Positions 1 through 6,648 of a stretch of 11,393 nt of DNA are shown in pieces. A model generated the notes under the pieces. That model was not told the origin of the DNA. It worked only from the letters and a program-made list of their open reading frames with translations, and searched no databases. Within the stretch, counting starts at the first letter, position 1, and each line of letters begins with the position of its first letter. Origin of the DNA: an uncultured Myxococcales bacterium (GTDB taxonomy: Bacteria > Myxococcota_A > Bradymonadia > Bradymonadales > Bradymonadaceae); the NCBI GenBank assembly GCA_913058025.1, contig CAJXPN010000047.1, positions 1 to 11,393 of the forward strand, given 5' to 3'. The position numbers were made by a program, and so were the translations under genes.

Positions 1-47
1 CTACACAGAGTAGATCGTCGGCAGCGTCAGATGTGTATAAGAGACAG
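1..47 (+). other. Illumina Nextera adapter and i5 index (non-genomic)
   Basis: Bases 1-6 (CTACAC) are the end of the Illumina i5 primer, 7-14 (AGAGTAGA) match an i5 index I remember as S504, 15-28 (TCGTCGGCAGCGTC) are the read-1 adapter, and 29-47 (AGATGTGTATAAGAGACAG) are the Tn5 mosaic end. The order and spacing are exactly those of a Nextera library molecule. This is untrimmed adapter carried into the assembly. Open frames that start inside it (peptides beginning MCIRDR or MYKRQ, and a reverse frame ending LSLIHI) are artefacts. Genomic sequence starts at 48. Confidence 0.98.
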
Positions 48-1757
48 GCCGCGCTCCGCGTGGGCGACGCGCGGCCCGTCCTCGCGTCCTTCTCGGGGGT
101 CATGGTCCTCGGCGCGCTCGCCGTGTGGATCACGCTCGACCCCCGGCGAATCACGCTCTCGGAGGTCCCGCCGGGCGCCGACCCCCCTCGCGGCGTCGAC
201 GCGGTCTACCCGCTCCTCTACGCCAAGGTCCTCTATGGCTTCGCGCTCGCCTTCGCCGCGAGCCACGTCGCCGAGCGGTTCCCCTCGTTCGGCATCGCCG
301 GGCTCATGCTCGCGATGTCCGTGGTCTTCATCGTCGGCCAGGCGCTCGGGAGCGTCATCGCGCGCCGCGCGCCGCGCGCCTGGCTCATCGTCGCGCTCCC
401 GTTGCTCGCTGCCGCCATCGTCGCGGCGTACGTCGTGACCGGCGCGTGGTGGATCTTCATGGCGCTCTCGCTCACGCACTCGGTGCTCATACTCGTCGCC
501 TACGCGGGGGTCGCGGGCACGCCCAGCGGACCGCGCGCGTTCGCGCTCTTCAACTGCCTCTCCGACCCCGGCATGCTCGTCGGGTCCGCGCTCGCGGGGC
601 TGGGGTTGGCCGGCGGATGGGGCGTCGCCGCGCTCGGGTTGGTGCCGCTGTGCATCGCGTTGGCTCGGCCCAGCCGCTACACCCGGACCGAGCAGCTCAT
701 CCCGTTCATCGGCCCCGTCGCCGCGCTCAAGATGGTCCTCAAGCAGCGCGACCCGAGCGTGATCCCCGTCGACGACGACACCGCGCACCTCGATGGCCTC
801 GACCTCGAGCCATGGCGGCACACCGACGCGCCGCGTCAGGGAGAGCGCGCCGTCACGCTGCTCCTGGGCGGCGACCTCGCCACCACGCTCGAGCACACCC
901 GCTGGGACGAACCCCTCGCCGACCTCATCCGCGGCCACGACCTCTCCGCCCTCAACCTCGAGGGCGCCGCGGGCGACGCCGACACCCCCCCCCGCCAGCG
1001 CTTCGTCTTCGAGCTCCCCGGGCCTCAGCTCGACGCGCTCGTCGGCACCTCGGACGTCCCGCTGTTCGACGCCGCGTCGGTCGTGAACAACCACGCGCTC
1101 GACCGCGGCGCCGCGAGCGTCGGTGAGACCGCCGGGCGCCTGAGCGCGCGCGGAGTCACGCCGATCGATTCCGTCCCTCGGGTCTTGGAGGTCGGGCCGC
1201 TGCGCGTCGGCGTCCTCGCGTGCACCTTCGGGGTCAACTTCCACCGGCGCACCCACGACCGCGTCGCGGTCGTCCCGTTGGTCGAGCTGCTCGCCCCCAG
1301 GGATACGATGAGCGAGCGCGCGGGCGCGCTGCTCGCGCGCGTGGAGGCGTTGAGTGAGCAGGTCGACCTGGTCATGCTCTCCTACCACTGGGGCTTCGAG
1401 TCCGAGTACGCCCCCTCGAAGCTCCAGAGCGACGCCTGGCGCGTCCTCCGCGCCGCCGGCGTCGGCATCCTCTACGGCCACCACAGCCACATCGTGCAGC
1501 CGTTCGCGGTGGGGGAGGGCGGCGCAGACCTCTGCCTGTACTCGTGCGGCAACCTCCGCATGGAGATGAACTTCCAGCGGGTCTACGCGCAGGGCGCGCT
1601 GTTCTCCATCGAGCTGCTCGTCGACGAGGAGGGCGCCTGGCGCGTGGGCGCGGTGACGCCGCGCTGGTTCGAGCATCAGGAGGGCGCGCTGCGCGCCCTC
1701 GACCCGGCGGACGCGCTCGCGCGCGCCCGATGGGCCTCGGCTCAACCTCCCGGCTGA
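48..1757 (+). CDS. MFS-like transporter fused to CapA-type (PGA_cap) domain, 5'-truncated
   Basis: This is the C-terminal 569 residues of a larger protein; the start lies beyond the adapter junction at 48. Residues about 12-30, 55-75, 80-105, 112-131, 134-155 and 175-205 are hydrophobic helices in a major-facilitator-like pattern, with basic loops such as IARRAPR. After a short linker, residues about 268-545 form a CapA/PGA_cap domain of the calcineurin-like phosphoesterase fold. Visible motifs are LLLGGDL (D276), NLEG (E305), NNHALDRG (N347, N348, H349), YHWGFESEY (H447), GHHSHIVQP (H478, H479, H481) and YSCGNL. CapA-like proteins are known from poly-gamma-glutamate capsule synthesis; the substrate here is unknown. 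I infer a membrane protein that exports or modifies an envelope polymer. A run of nine C at 985-993 lies inside the frame. The last 16 bases overlap the convergent SCO gene. The domain call is firm; the transporter class is less so because the first half is missing. Confidence 0.85.
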   Translation, partial: AALRVGDARPVLASFSGVMVLGALAVWITLDPRRITLSEVPPGADPPRGVDAVYPLLYAKVLYGFALAFAASHVAERFPSFGIAGLMLAMSVVFIVGQALGSVIARRAPRAWLIVALPLLAAAIVAAYVVTGAWWIFMALSLTHSVLILVAYAGVAGTPSGPRAFALFNCLSDPGMLVGSALAGLGLAGGWGVAALGLVPLCIALARPSRYTRTEQLIPFIGPVAALKMVLKQRDPSVIPVDDDTAHLDGLDLEPWRHTDAPRQGERAVTLLLGGDLATTLEHTRWDEPLADLIRGHDLSALNLEGAAGDADTPPRQRFVFELPGPQLDALVGTSDVPLFDAASVVNNHALDRGAASVGETAGRLSARGVTPIDSVPRVLEVGPLRVGVLACTFGVNFHRRTHDRVAVVPLVELLAPRDTMSERAGALLARVEALSEQVDLVMLSYHWGFESEYAPSKLQSDAWRVLRAAGVGILYGHHSHIVQPFAVGEGGADLCLYSCGNLRMEMNFQRVYAQGALFSIELLVDEEGAWRVGAVTPRWFEHQEGALRALDPADALARARWASAQPPG

Positions 1758-2449
1758 GATCGCTCGGCGCGCAACGTGCGGACGTCGGCCACGAGCTGCG
1801 CGAGCGCCGTGTCGTTGAGCCCGTTGTAGATCCCGCGGATGCGCCGCCGGCCGTCCACCAGCACGAAGTTCTCCGTGTGCAGGAACTCGTCGTCCGAGCG
1901 CTTCTCTCCCATGTCCTCCTCGACGAAGTACTGCCGACGCCCCAGCTCGTAGATCGTCGAGCGCTCTCCGGTTGCGAGATGCCACTTCCCTGGCTTCACG
2001 CCCTGCGCTTCGCCGTACGCGGCGAGGACCTCGACCGTGTCCAGGTCCGGGGTCACCGTGTGTGATAGGAACACCACGTCGTCCTCGTCGGCGAGCTCTT
2101 GCTGGAGCTTGGCCATGTTGATGGTCATGTCCAGGCAGATGCCCGGGCACGTCGTGAAGAAGAAGTCCGCGACGTAGATCTTCCCGGCGAACGTCTCCTC
2201 CGTGATCGTCTCACCGAGCTGGTTCGTCAGCGTGAACGGCGGGATCGTGTGGACGGCGAGACCGTCGAGTTCGCCGGCCTCGATCCAACGCGGCGTGAAC
2301 GACGCGTCCTCGTAGACAGGGAGCGTCTCCACGCGGCTCGTCGGCTTGGGCCTGGGCGCCTCGGGGGATGGCGTGGGCGCCTCCTTGGCGCAGCTCGACC
2401 CGAGGGACATCACCAGCGCGCACGCTGTCATCGTCTCAATTCTGAACAA
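1742..2449 (-). CDS. SCO1/SenC family copper chaperone lipoprotein
   Basis: A thioredoxin-fold SCO protein that delivers copper to, or reduces, the CuA site of cytochrome c oxidase on the outer face of the inner membrane. From the chosen TTG start it has 235 residues: a short signal segment with a lipobox-like LGSSC (lipidated C20), a Pro-rich tether (about 24-40), then the fold with the copper-binding CPGIC (C101, C105), VTPDLDT (132-138) and the conserved histidine in HTENFVLVD (H191). All three copper ligands of the family are present. TTG at 2449 is chosen because GGAGGA (2460-2455) sits five bases upstream. ATG at 2431 is an alternative start but leaves the signal uncharged and without a good ribosome site. 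A longer frame reaches 2509 but reads deep into the upstream gene. The start overlaps the end of the MORN gene by 14 bases, which suggests translational coupling. Confidence 0.92.
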   Translation of the reverse strand: MFRIETMTACALVMSLGSSCAKEAPTPSPEAPRPKPTSRVETLPVYEDASFTPRWIEAGELDGLAVHTIPPFTLTNQLGETITEETFAGKIYVADFFFTTCPGICLDMTINMAKLQQELADEDDVVFLSHTVTPDLDTVEVLAAYGEAQGVKPGKWHLATGERSTIYELGRRQYFVEEDMGEKRSDDEFLHTENFVLVDGRRRIRGIYNGLNDTALAQLVADVRTLRAERSQPGG

Positions 2450-3074
2450 CTTCGTCCTCCAGTTGGTAGCACAGCGTCGAGCGCTTGAGCCCGAAGACTC
2501 GTCCGTCACGCGCCTCGTAGTTCACGTAGAGCTTCCCGTTGCGCCGCCACGCCTGCTGGAGGCCCTGCTCGCGGCCTCGGACGAGGTTGCGGTTCTTGAA
2601 CGGGGCCCCTCCCGGGTACCAGGTCCGCTGCGTCCCATGCATCGCTCCGTGTACGTAGTGGGTCTCCGAGCGCAGCTCGCCCCCCTCCGACCAGAAGAGG
2701 ACCACGCCGTGCAAGCGGTTGCGGTGGTGCGTCGCGCGTCGTCGGGGCGCCCCGCTCGGGTAGCTCTGCTCGGCGAGTCCTTGCTTCTTCCCGCCGTAGA
2801 AGCCGATGCGCTCGAACAGCGTCCCGTCCTGGTGGTGGGTCACGGCGTAGCCGCTGTAAGGCTCTCCGTCGAGGTGCCACTGGCCGAGCGCCGGGACGAG
2901 CTCGAGCGAGCGCTTGAGCACGTCCCGCTCGGGCACCACGAGCTCGATCGCCTCCGTCGCTGCCTTCACCTCCGCCGGAGGCGCTTGCGACTCCGCCGGT
3001 CCACGGAGACTCCACGCGATCGCTGCCACGCAGGAGAGGGCGCTCACGCCGATGATGAGGGTCCACTTGTTCAC
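2436..3074 (-). CDS. Membrane-anchored MORN/YwqK-repeat protein
   Basis: A 212-residue protein starting at GTG, with GAGAGG just upstream. Residues 4-22 form one hydrophobic helix (uncleaved anchor or signal peptide), then an Ala/Pro-rich spacer to about 45. Residues 70-195 hold about five degenerate repeats of 21-23 residues with the pattern G-x-x-x-x-[YF]-x-x-[DE]-G-x-[LP]; examples are YAVTHHQDGTLFERIGFY, VLFWSEGGELRSETHY and RTWYPGGAPFKNRNLV. This is the MORN-variant repeat of the YwqK family, which databases often label as toxin-antitoxin YwqK family antitoxin. I see no toxin partner, so that label should not be taken literally here. It is co-directional and overlaps the SCO gene, so a role on the outer face of the membrane, possibly near copper delivery, is an inference. 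Family assignment good; function unknown. Confidence 0.85.
   Translation of the reverse strand: MNKWTLIIGVSALSCVAAIAWSLRGPAESQAPPAEVKAATEAIELVVPERDVLKRSLELVPALGQWHLDGEPYSGYAVTHHQDGTLFERIGFYGGKKQGLAEQSYPSGAPRRRATHHRNRLHGVVLFWSEGGELRSETHYVHGAMHGTQRTWYPGGAPFKNRNLVRGREQGLQQAWRRNGKLYVNYEARDGRVFGLKRSTLCYQLEDEVVQN
2455..2460 (-). promoter_or_regulatory. Shine-Dalgarno that sets the SCO start
   Basis: On the minus strand GGAGGA is followed by a five-base spacer (CGAAG) and TTG at 2449. It is about 23 bases from the ATG at 2431, which is too far to serve that codon. It lies inside the 3' end of the MORN gene. Confidence 0.6.
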
Positions 3075-3207
3075 ATCGCCTCTCGTTTGTCATCGGTCAC
3101 GTGGCGTCCGTCATGGCGGCCGCGAGGTCGCTCCTCGCGGAGTATGAGAGGTACTCGCAACGCCCGTGCCACCGCCGCCGCGCCGCGCCGCGCCTCGCGC
3201 TGGACGC

Positions 3208-3259
3208 CCCAGGGGGAACGGCGTTCACACCTCCAGGTGTGAACGCCGTTCCCCCTGGG
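3208..3259. repeat. Perfect 25-bp inverted repeat
   Basis: The arms 3208-3232 and 3235-3259 are exact reverse complements, separated by only CC (3233-3234). The arm core is AGGGGGAACGGCGTTCACAC. The stem would be very stable, but no T-run follows on either strand, and the neighbouring genes point away from it, so it is not an obvious terminator for either. It could be a REP-like element, a dimeric operator or a hairpin in a 5' leader. Confidence 0.8.
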
Positions 3260-3266
3260 CACGCGT

Positions 3267-3290
3267 CCGCCCGGAATGACACCCGGGCGG
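3267..3290. repeat. Second hairpin, 8-bp stem with 8-nt loop
   Basis: CCGCCCGG (3267-3274) pairs with CCGGGCGG (3283-3290) around the loop AATGACAC. It lies eight bases after the 25-bp inverted repeat, so the two could fold together. In such GC-rich DNA an 8-bp stem may be chance. Confidence 0.4.
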
Positions 3291-3458
3291 GCTCGCGTTG
3301 GTCCGCGTGGCTCCCGTACACGACATGAGGTCTTGCCGTGCTCATCGCCCTGTTCGCGGGCCTGAGCCGGGTCGACCCGCTGGCGCTGCTCGGCAAGCTC
3401 GCCCAGCGCGCCACCGTCGAGGTGGGCTGGCTGCCGGGTTCATGCTCTGACCATTCGG

Positions 3459-3486
3459 TTCAGGTTGATGATGTCGTCGGTATTAT
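3459..3486 (+). promoter_or_regulatory. Candidate sigma-70-type promoter
   Basis: TTCAGG (3459-3464) and TATTAT (3481-3486) are 16 bases apart, in the only AT-rich patch upstream of the membrane gene at 3551. The -10 matches the consensus at five of six bases; the -35 is poor. The 5' leader would be about 60 bases. Confidence 0.3.
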
Positions 3487-3550
3487 TCGTTTTCACAATC
3501 GATGTGAGGGGCGCATCCTTGGTGCTCCAGCGCCGACCCAGGAGCCGTTC

Positions 3551-4885
3551 ATGCTCGACCCGACACGCGAAGACACCGACGAACCTCACGAACCCGGGCC
3601 GGATGACGTGTCTGCGCCCGGTGAAGAGCCGAGCCCGACCTTGCTGCGGCGTTGGTGGGGTTGGGTGAAGCGGACGTGGCGTTACACGTTCCTCGGGATC
3701 CTGTGCATGTTGCTCACGATCCCCGTCGCGATCTTCGCCAGAGTCTTCCGCCTCATCACCCACGAGGCCGAGATCCGGGTGATCCGGGAGCTCCCGTTCT
3801 TCCCGATCTCCCTTTGGATCGAGGGGGTGCTGATCCATCCGTTCGAGCTTCAGGTCGCGTTGATCTTCTCGCTCGTCGTCTGGCTCGCGCTGACGGGCTC
3901 CTGGCGGAGGCAGCCGAGCGAGCCTCAGCGGGCGCCGTATCCGCTGCTCGTGACGCTCTCGCTCACGTTCGTCGGGTCCCTGGTGGCGGCCGTCGGCGCG
4001 GACACCAACTCGTGGGTCGACGTGCTGGGGCTGTTGCTCCTGTATCTGATGTTCGCGCTGCCGCTCATGGCGGCGGCGACGGCGCTCACGTTCGAGAAGG
4101 GGAGGGGAGCGTGGTCGGTCGCGATGAAGTGGGGCGTGATGTTGGCGCTGATGGTGTCGATCCACATGCTCAACGCACGTGAGACGCCGCACGTCGGCGC
4201 CACGCTCGCCGAGCGGGACGCCTGGGCGCGTGAGCACATGAGCCCGCACTACGATGAGGTCGCCAGTGATCTGGAGGGCTCGGCCATCGTGAAGATCCTC
4301 ATGGGAGACGACGTGCGCGTCGCGCCCATCAACCCGTCCCACGGCCACCTCGAGCTCGAGCTGTCTCACTACGACACGCTCAGCGGCTGGCTGGTCATCG
4401 ACGACGGCCGACGCGCCGCGAAGTGCGAGGTGGACTACGACTTCAACCGAGGTGGCGGCTGGGAGGCGTTCAACCACAGCGTCTGTACGCGCGATGGCGT
4501 GACGTTCTACATGAGGGCGCTCAACAAGGAGATCTTCGTCATCGAGTCGAAGACCGCGCACGGGATCGCTCAGATCGATGCGCTCTGGCCCGACGCCCTC
4601 GAGACGCTGCGCGCGAACCTGGACGTCGCGCTCGACGAGGCCGAGGTCTCCACGCCCAGGAAGCCAGAGCTGACGATGCTCGAGTACCACGACCAGTCGG
4701 AGCGGGTGTGGCTCAACGCCGAGGCCGAGGTACGCGACGACTCACGCCACGTCGTCTGCACCGGCGGGGTCTACCTCGACGAAGCGGGCGAGGTCTTCGT
4801 TCCCGAAGACGAGCCTGACTACGAGACCTTCTTCTGGTGCCGGGGCTACGTCGATCCCGCCGACTACGAACACGTCGACGAGTGA
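3551..4885 (+). CDS. Five-helix membrane protein with unrecognised C-terminal domain
   Basis: I do not recognise this 444-residue protein. ATG at 3551 is chosen because AGGAG lies six bases upstream; the frame stays open to 3329, but that extension has no ribosome site. The N-terminus (1-30) is acidic and Pro-rich and probably cytoplasmic, followed by a Trp/Arg-rich stretch (LLRRWWGWVKR). Hydrophobic helices lie at about 44-64, 99-116, 131-150, 157-180 and 188-206. Residues 210-444 are soluble, charged and predicted by the positive-inside rule to lie outside the cytoplasm. They include four cysteines (C292, C312, C403, C430) that could form two disulfides, and the acidic ending ADYEHVDE. Codon use matches the host. 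It appears to be a single-gene unit with its own upstream region. Confidence 0.85.
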   Translation: MLDPTREDTDEPHEPGPDDVSAPGEEPSPTLLRRWWGWVKRTWRYTFLGILCMLLTIPVAIFARVFRLITHEAEIRVIRELPFFPISLWIEGVLIHPFELQVALIFSLVVWLALTGSWRRQPSEPQRAPYPLLVTLSLTFVGSLVAAVGADTNSWVDVLGLLLLYLMFALPLMAAATALTFEKGRGAWSVAMKWGVMLALMVSIHMLNARETPHVGATLAERDAWAREHMSPHYDEVASDLEGSAIVKILMGDDVRVAPINPSHGHLELELSHYDTLSGWLVIDDGRRAAKCEVDYDFNRGGGWEAFNHSVCTRDGVTFYMRALNKEIFVIESKTAHGIAQIDALWPDALETLRANLDVALDEAEVSTPRKPELTMLEYHDQSERVWLNAEAEVRDDSRHVVCTGGVYLDEAGEVFVPEDEPDYETFFWCRGYVDPADYEHVDE

Positions 4886-4927
4886 TCGCGCCTGCGGTCG
4901 AGCGCCACGGTGGCCGCGCCAGGTGGC

Positions 4928-4952
4928 GTGGCGTACGCTGTCGGTACGCCAC
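4928..4952. repeat. 9-bp inverted repeat upstream of the hydrolase gene
   Basis: GTGGCGTAC (4928-4936) and GTACGCCAC (4944-4952) are exact reverse complements around a 7-base spacer. It sits 43 bases after the upstream stop and 32 bases before the hydrolase start, so it could be an operator for that gene or a weak terminator of the membrane gene. No T-run follows. Confidence 0.45.
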
Positions 4953-4984
4953 CACGACCTCGACGCGTTCACGGAGTGAACCCC

Positions 4985-6214
4985 ATGCGCACGCTCACCC
5001 CTCGCCTCTCGACATGCGCCGCGTTCTTCGTGGTGTCTGCGCTGCTCGTCGCCGGGTGTGATCCCGAGGTCGCATCAGGCGAGGACGCTGGAGTCCCCCA
5101 GGTCGACGCCGCGGCGGATGCCGGGGCGGACACCTCCGTGGCGCCCGACGTGGGTACACCGATCGACGCCGCCGAGGACGCGTCGCCAGCCTGTGACCCC
5201 TGCGACTACGTCCCCGAGACGTCGTACGACTCGACGCGTGCGCTCATGGATCTCACCGTGACGAGCGCGGCAGGTGGGCGAGAGCTCCCCGTGTTGCTGA
5301 GGCTCCCGGAGGGCGCCTCGGGGCCCCTCCCTGTTGTGATCTGGGCGCACGGCGGCTCATGGGGAGCCACCAAGCACACCTCGCACGTCGCCTGGAGCGA
5401 GTCCTTCGCGCGCGCCGGGTACGCCGTCGTCCACTTCTCCATGGTCCGCCCGACACCCGAGCAGCTCCGCCAGATTTGCATGTACGTCGGCGTGGAAGAG
5501 GCATCGAGCTGTGAAGACCTCTCGGTCCTGGGAGGCATCAGCGAGGACGACGAGTCCGGCGACAACCCCTTCCAGTCCATCACGATCGCGCGCGCCGAGG
5601 ACCCCAGGGCGATCATCGAGGCGCTCCCACGCGTCGCCGAGCGGGCCGCGCGAGGCGACGTCGAGCTCGACGTCTCCTCGGTGGCCGTCGCCGGCTGGTC
5701 GGGCGGATCCCAGTCGGTCCTCCAGCTCGCTGGCGCGGTCCGCCTCTACGCCGACGACCTCCCCCCGTACGCGAGCGAGAGCGCGGCGCCCTCGTCCTTC
5801 GTGGCGCTCTCACCGCAAGGACCTGGCTTCTCGAAGTTCTTCGAGGGCGCCGATGGCTCGTCGTGGGACGGCGTCCGCGGCCCCACCCTGGTCCTCACCG
5901 GGGCGGGTGACGTCAAGGACGCGAACACGCTCACCGGCCCCATCCGACGGCGCGCCTTCGAGCTCATGCCCGAGGGCGGCAAGCGCCTGTTCTACTCGAC
6001 CGACGAGGGAGACGGCATCAAGCATGGCTCCTTCAACCTCGAGGGGTTAGGCGACGACGACCCTCGGATCGACGGCCTCGCGCGCGCGCTCCAGAGCTCC
6101 GCGATCGCGTTCGTCGACTGCCACACCAGGGGCCGCGCGCAGGCGTGCGCCTGGCTCGAGTCGGACGCCGCCGCGCGAATGGTCGGCGGGCTCGTCGAGC
6201 GTGAGACGAAGTAA
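4985..6214 (+). CDS. Secreted lipoprotein alpha/beta hydrolase
   Basis: A 409-residue alpha/beta hydrolase related to the dienelactone hydrolase, PAF-acetylhydrolase and poly-ester hydrolase group. The N-terminus has a basic n-region, a hydrophobic core (11-21) and the lipobox VAGC, giving lipidated C25. Residues 26-79 form a low-complexity Asp/Ala linker with CDPCDY, a style common in myxobacterial lipoproteins. The catalytic fold follows: oxyanion-side HGGSWG (122-127), nucleophile elbow GWSGGS (S239), likely acid D309 in LTGAGDVKD, and likely histidine H347 in IKHGSF. All members of the Ser-Asp-His triad are visible. Extra cysteines at 165 and 176, and at 379 and 388, may form disulfides, which fits export. 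Start chosen at 4985: GGAG lies upstream and the signal peptide starts there. An extension to 4910 would spoil the signal. Substrate unknown; an ester of a polymer or lipid is likely. Confidence 0.9.
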   Translation: MRTLTPRLSTCAAFFVVSALLVAGCDPEVASGEDAGVPQVDAAADAGADTSVAPDVGTPIDAAEDASPACDPCDYVPETSYDSTRALMDLTVTSAAGGRELPVLLRLPEGASGPLPVVIWAHGGSWGATKHTSHVAWSESFARAGYAVVHFSMVRPTPEQLRQICMYVGVEEASSCEDLSVLGGISEDDESGDNPFQSITIARAEDPRAIIEALPRVAERAARGDVELDVSSVAVAGWSGGSQSVLQLAGAVRLYADDLPPYASESAAPSSFVALSPQGPGFSKFFEGADGSSWDGVRGPTLVLTGAGDVKDANTLTGPIRRRAFELMPEGGKRLFYSTDEGDGIKHGSFNLEGLGDDDPRIDGLARALQSSAIAFVDCHTRGRAQACAWLESDAAARMVGGLVERETK

Positions 6215-6287
6215 ATCAGGAGCGCCCACTGCGTCTGCAGTTATGGTTGTGGGTTGACTGGGCGACACGCGCCCGCTGGAGGAAGGC

Positions 6288-6638
6288 ATGGTCCAACGCG
6301 CGCTGAGCGCCATCCTGAAGACGCTACGCATCGACCGCGGCGACGAACGCGTGCGTTGCCTGCGCTGCGGCGCGGACCTCGGCGATCCCGAGACCCGCCG
6401 CGGCGCCGGCCTCGAGCGTTTCACCAACCCGGACGGTTGCGTGTTCGAGCTGATACGCTTCGACGAACTCGAGCGCGTGACGTTGTGCGGTGGTTATTAC
6501 AGTGAGGCGTCGTTCTATCCAGGCTACGCCTGGGCATCCTCCCAGTGTGGGTCGTGCGGATACTTCATCGGGTGGCACTTCCGGGGGGAGTCGGACGGCT
6601 TCTTCGGCGTCACGACCGACGCGGTCGACATCTACTGA
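6288..6638 (+). CDS. Single-domain bacterial CULT (cereblon-like) protein
   Basis: A 116-residue protein whose second half closely resembles the CULT domain, the zinc-bound thalidomide-binding domain of eukaryotic cereblon. Zinc ligands are C24 and C27 (CLRC) and C87 and C90 (CGSC). The stretch FTNPDGCVFELIRF aligns with the cereblon NPHG-x-x-x-E segment. FYPGYAW, then SSQCGSCGYFIGWHF, aligns with FPGYAWTVAQC and IGWKF. FFGVT near the end matches FWGLT. From memory of human cereblon, the ligand cage is W380, W386 and W400; here the equivalents are F76, W82 and W96, with F98 matching F402. One cage Trp is therefore replaced by Phe, and H353 is replaced by D49. Bacterial single-domain relatives are known (Magnetospirillum) and bind uracil- and glutarimide-like rings; their role in the cell is not established. 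There is a strong GGAGGA four bases before ATG. The protein is cytoplasmic: no signal peptide or membrane helix. Confidence 0.88.
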   Translation: MVQRALSAILKTLRIDRGDERVRCLRCGADLGDPETRRGAGLERFTNPDGCVFELIRFDELERVTLCGGYYSEASFYPGYAWASSQCGSCGYFIGWHFRGESDGFFGVTTDAVDIY

Positions 6639-6648
6639 CGCTGCCCGT

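Larger units (their letters stand above)
3075..3550. other. Intergenic region between divergent genes, with hairpins
   Basis: About 476 bases separate the minus-strand MORN/SCO unit from the plus-strand membrane gene. Open frames exist on both strands but none has a convincing ribosome site or recognisable product. The left half is very GC-rich and contains a 25-bp inverted repeat and a second hairpin. The right end (about 3450-3515) is clearly more AT-rich and probably holds the promoter of the downstream gene. Confidence 0.6.

Noticed and set aside
27..2150. Long minus-strand open frame of about 700 codons opposite the CapA fusion and SCO genes
   Set aside because: It is Arg/Ala/Glu-rich low-complexity shadow coding typical of high-GC DNA and ends in the adapter; the plus-strand frame has the real motifs.
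3208..3259. 25-bp inverted repeat as an intrinsic terminator
   Set aside because: No T-run on either strand, and both neighbouring genes are transcribed away from it.
3338..3550. In-frame GTG extension of the membrane gene at 3551
   Set aside because: No ribosome site at 3338, the segment crosses an AT-rich promoter-like patch, and AGGAG sits correctly before ATG 3551.
3440..4690. Minus-strand open frame of about 416 codons opposite the five-helix membrane gene
   Set aside because: Arg/His/Glu-rich shadow with no family features; the plus strand has a ribosome site and membrane helices.
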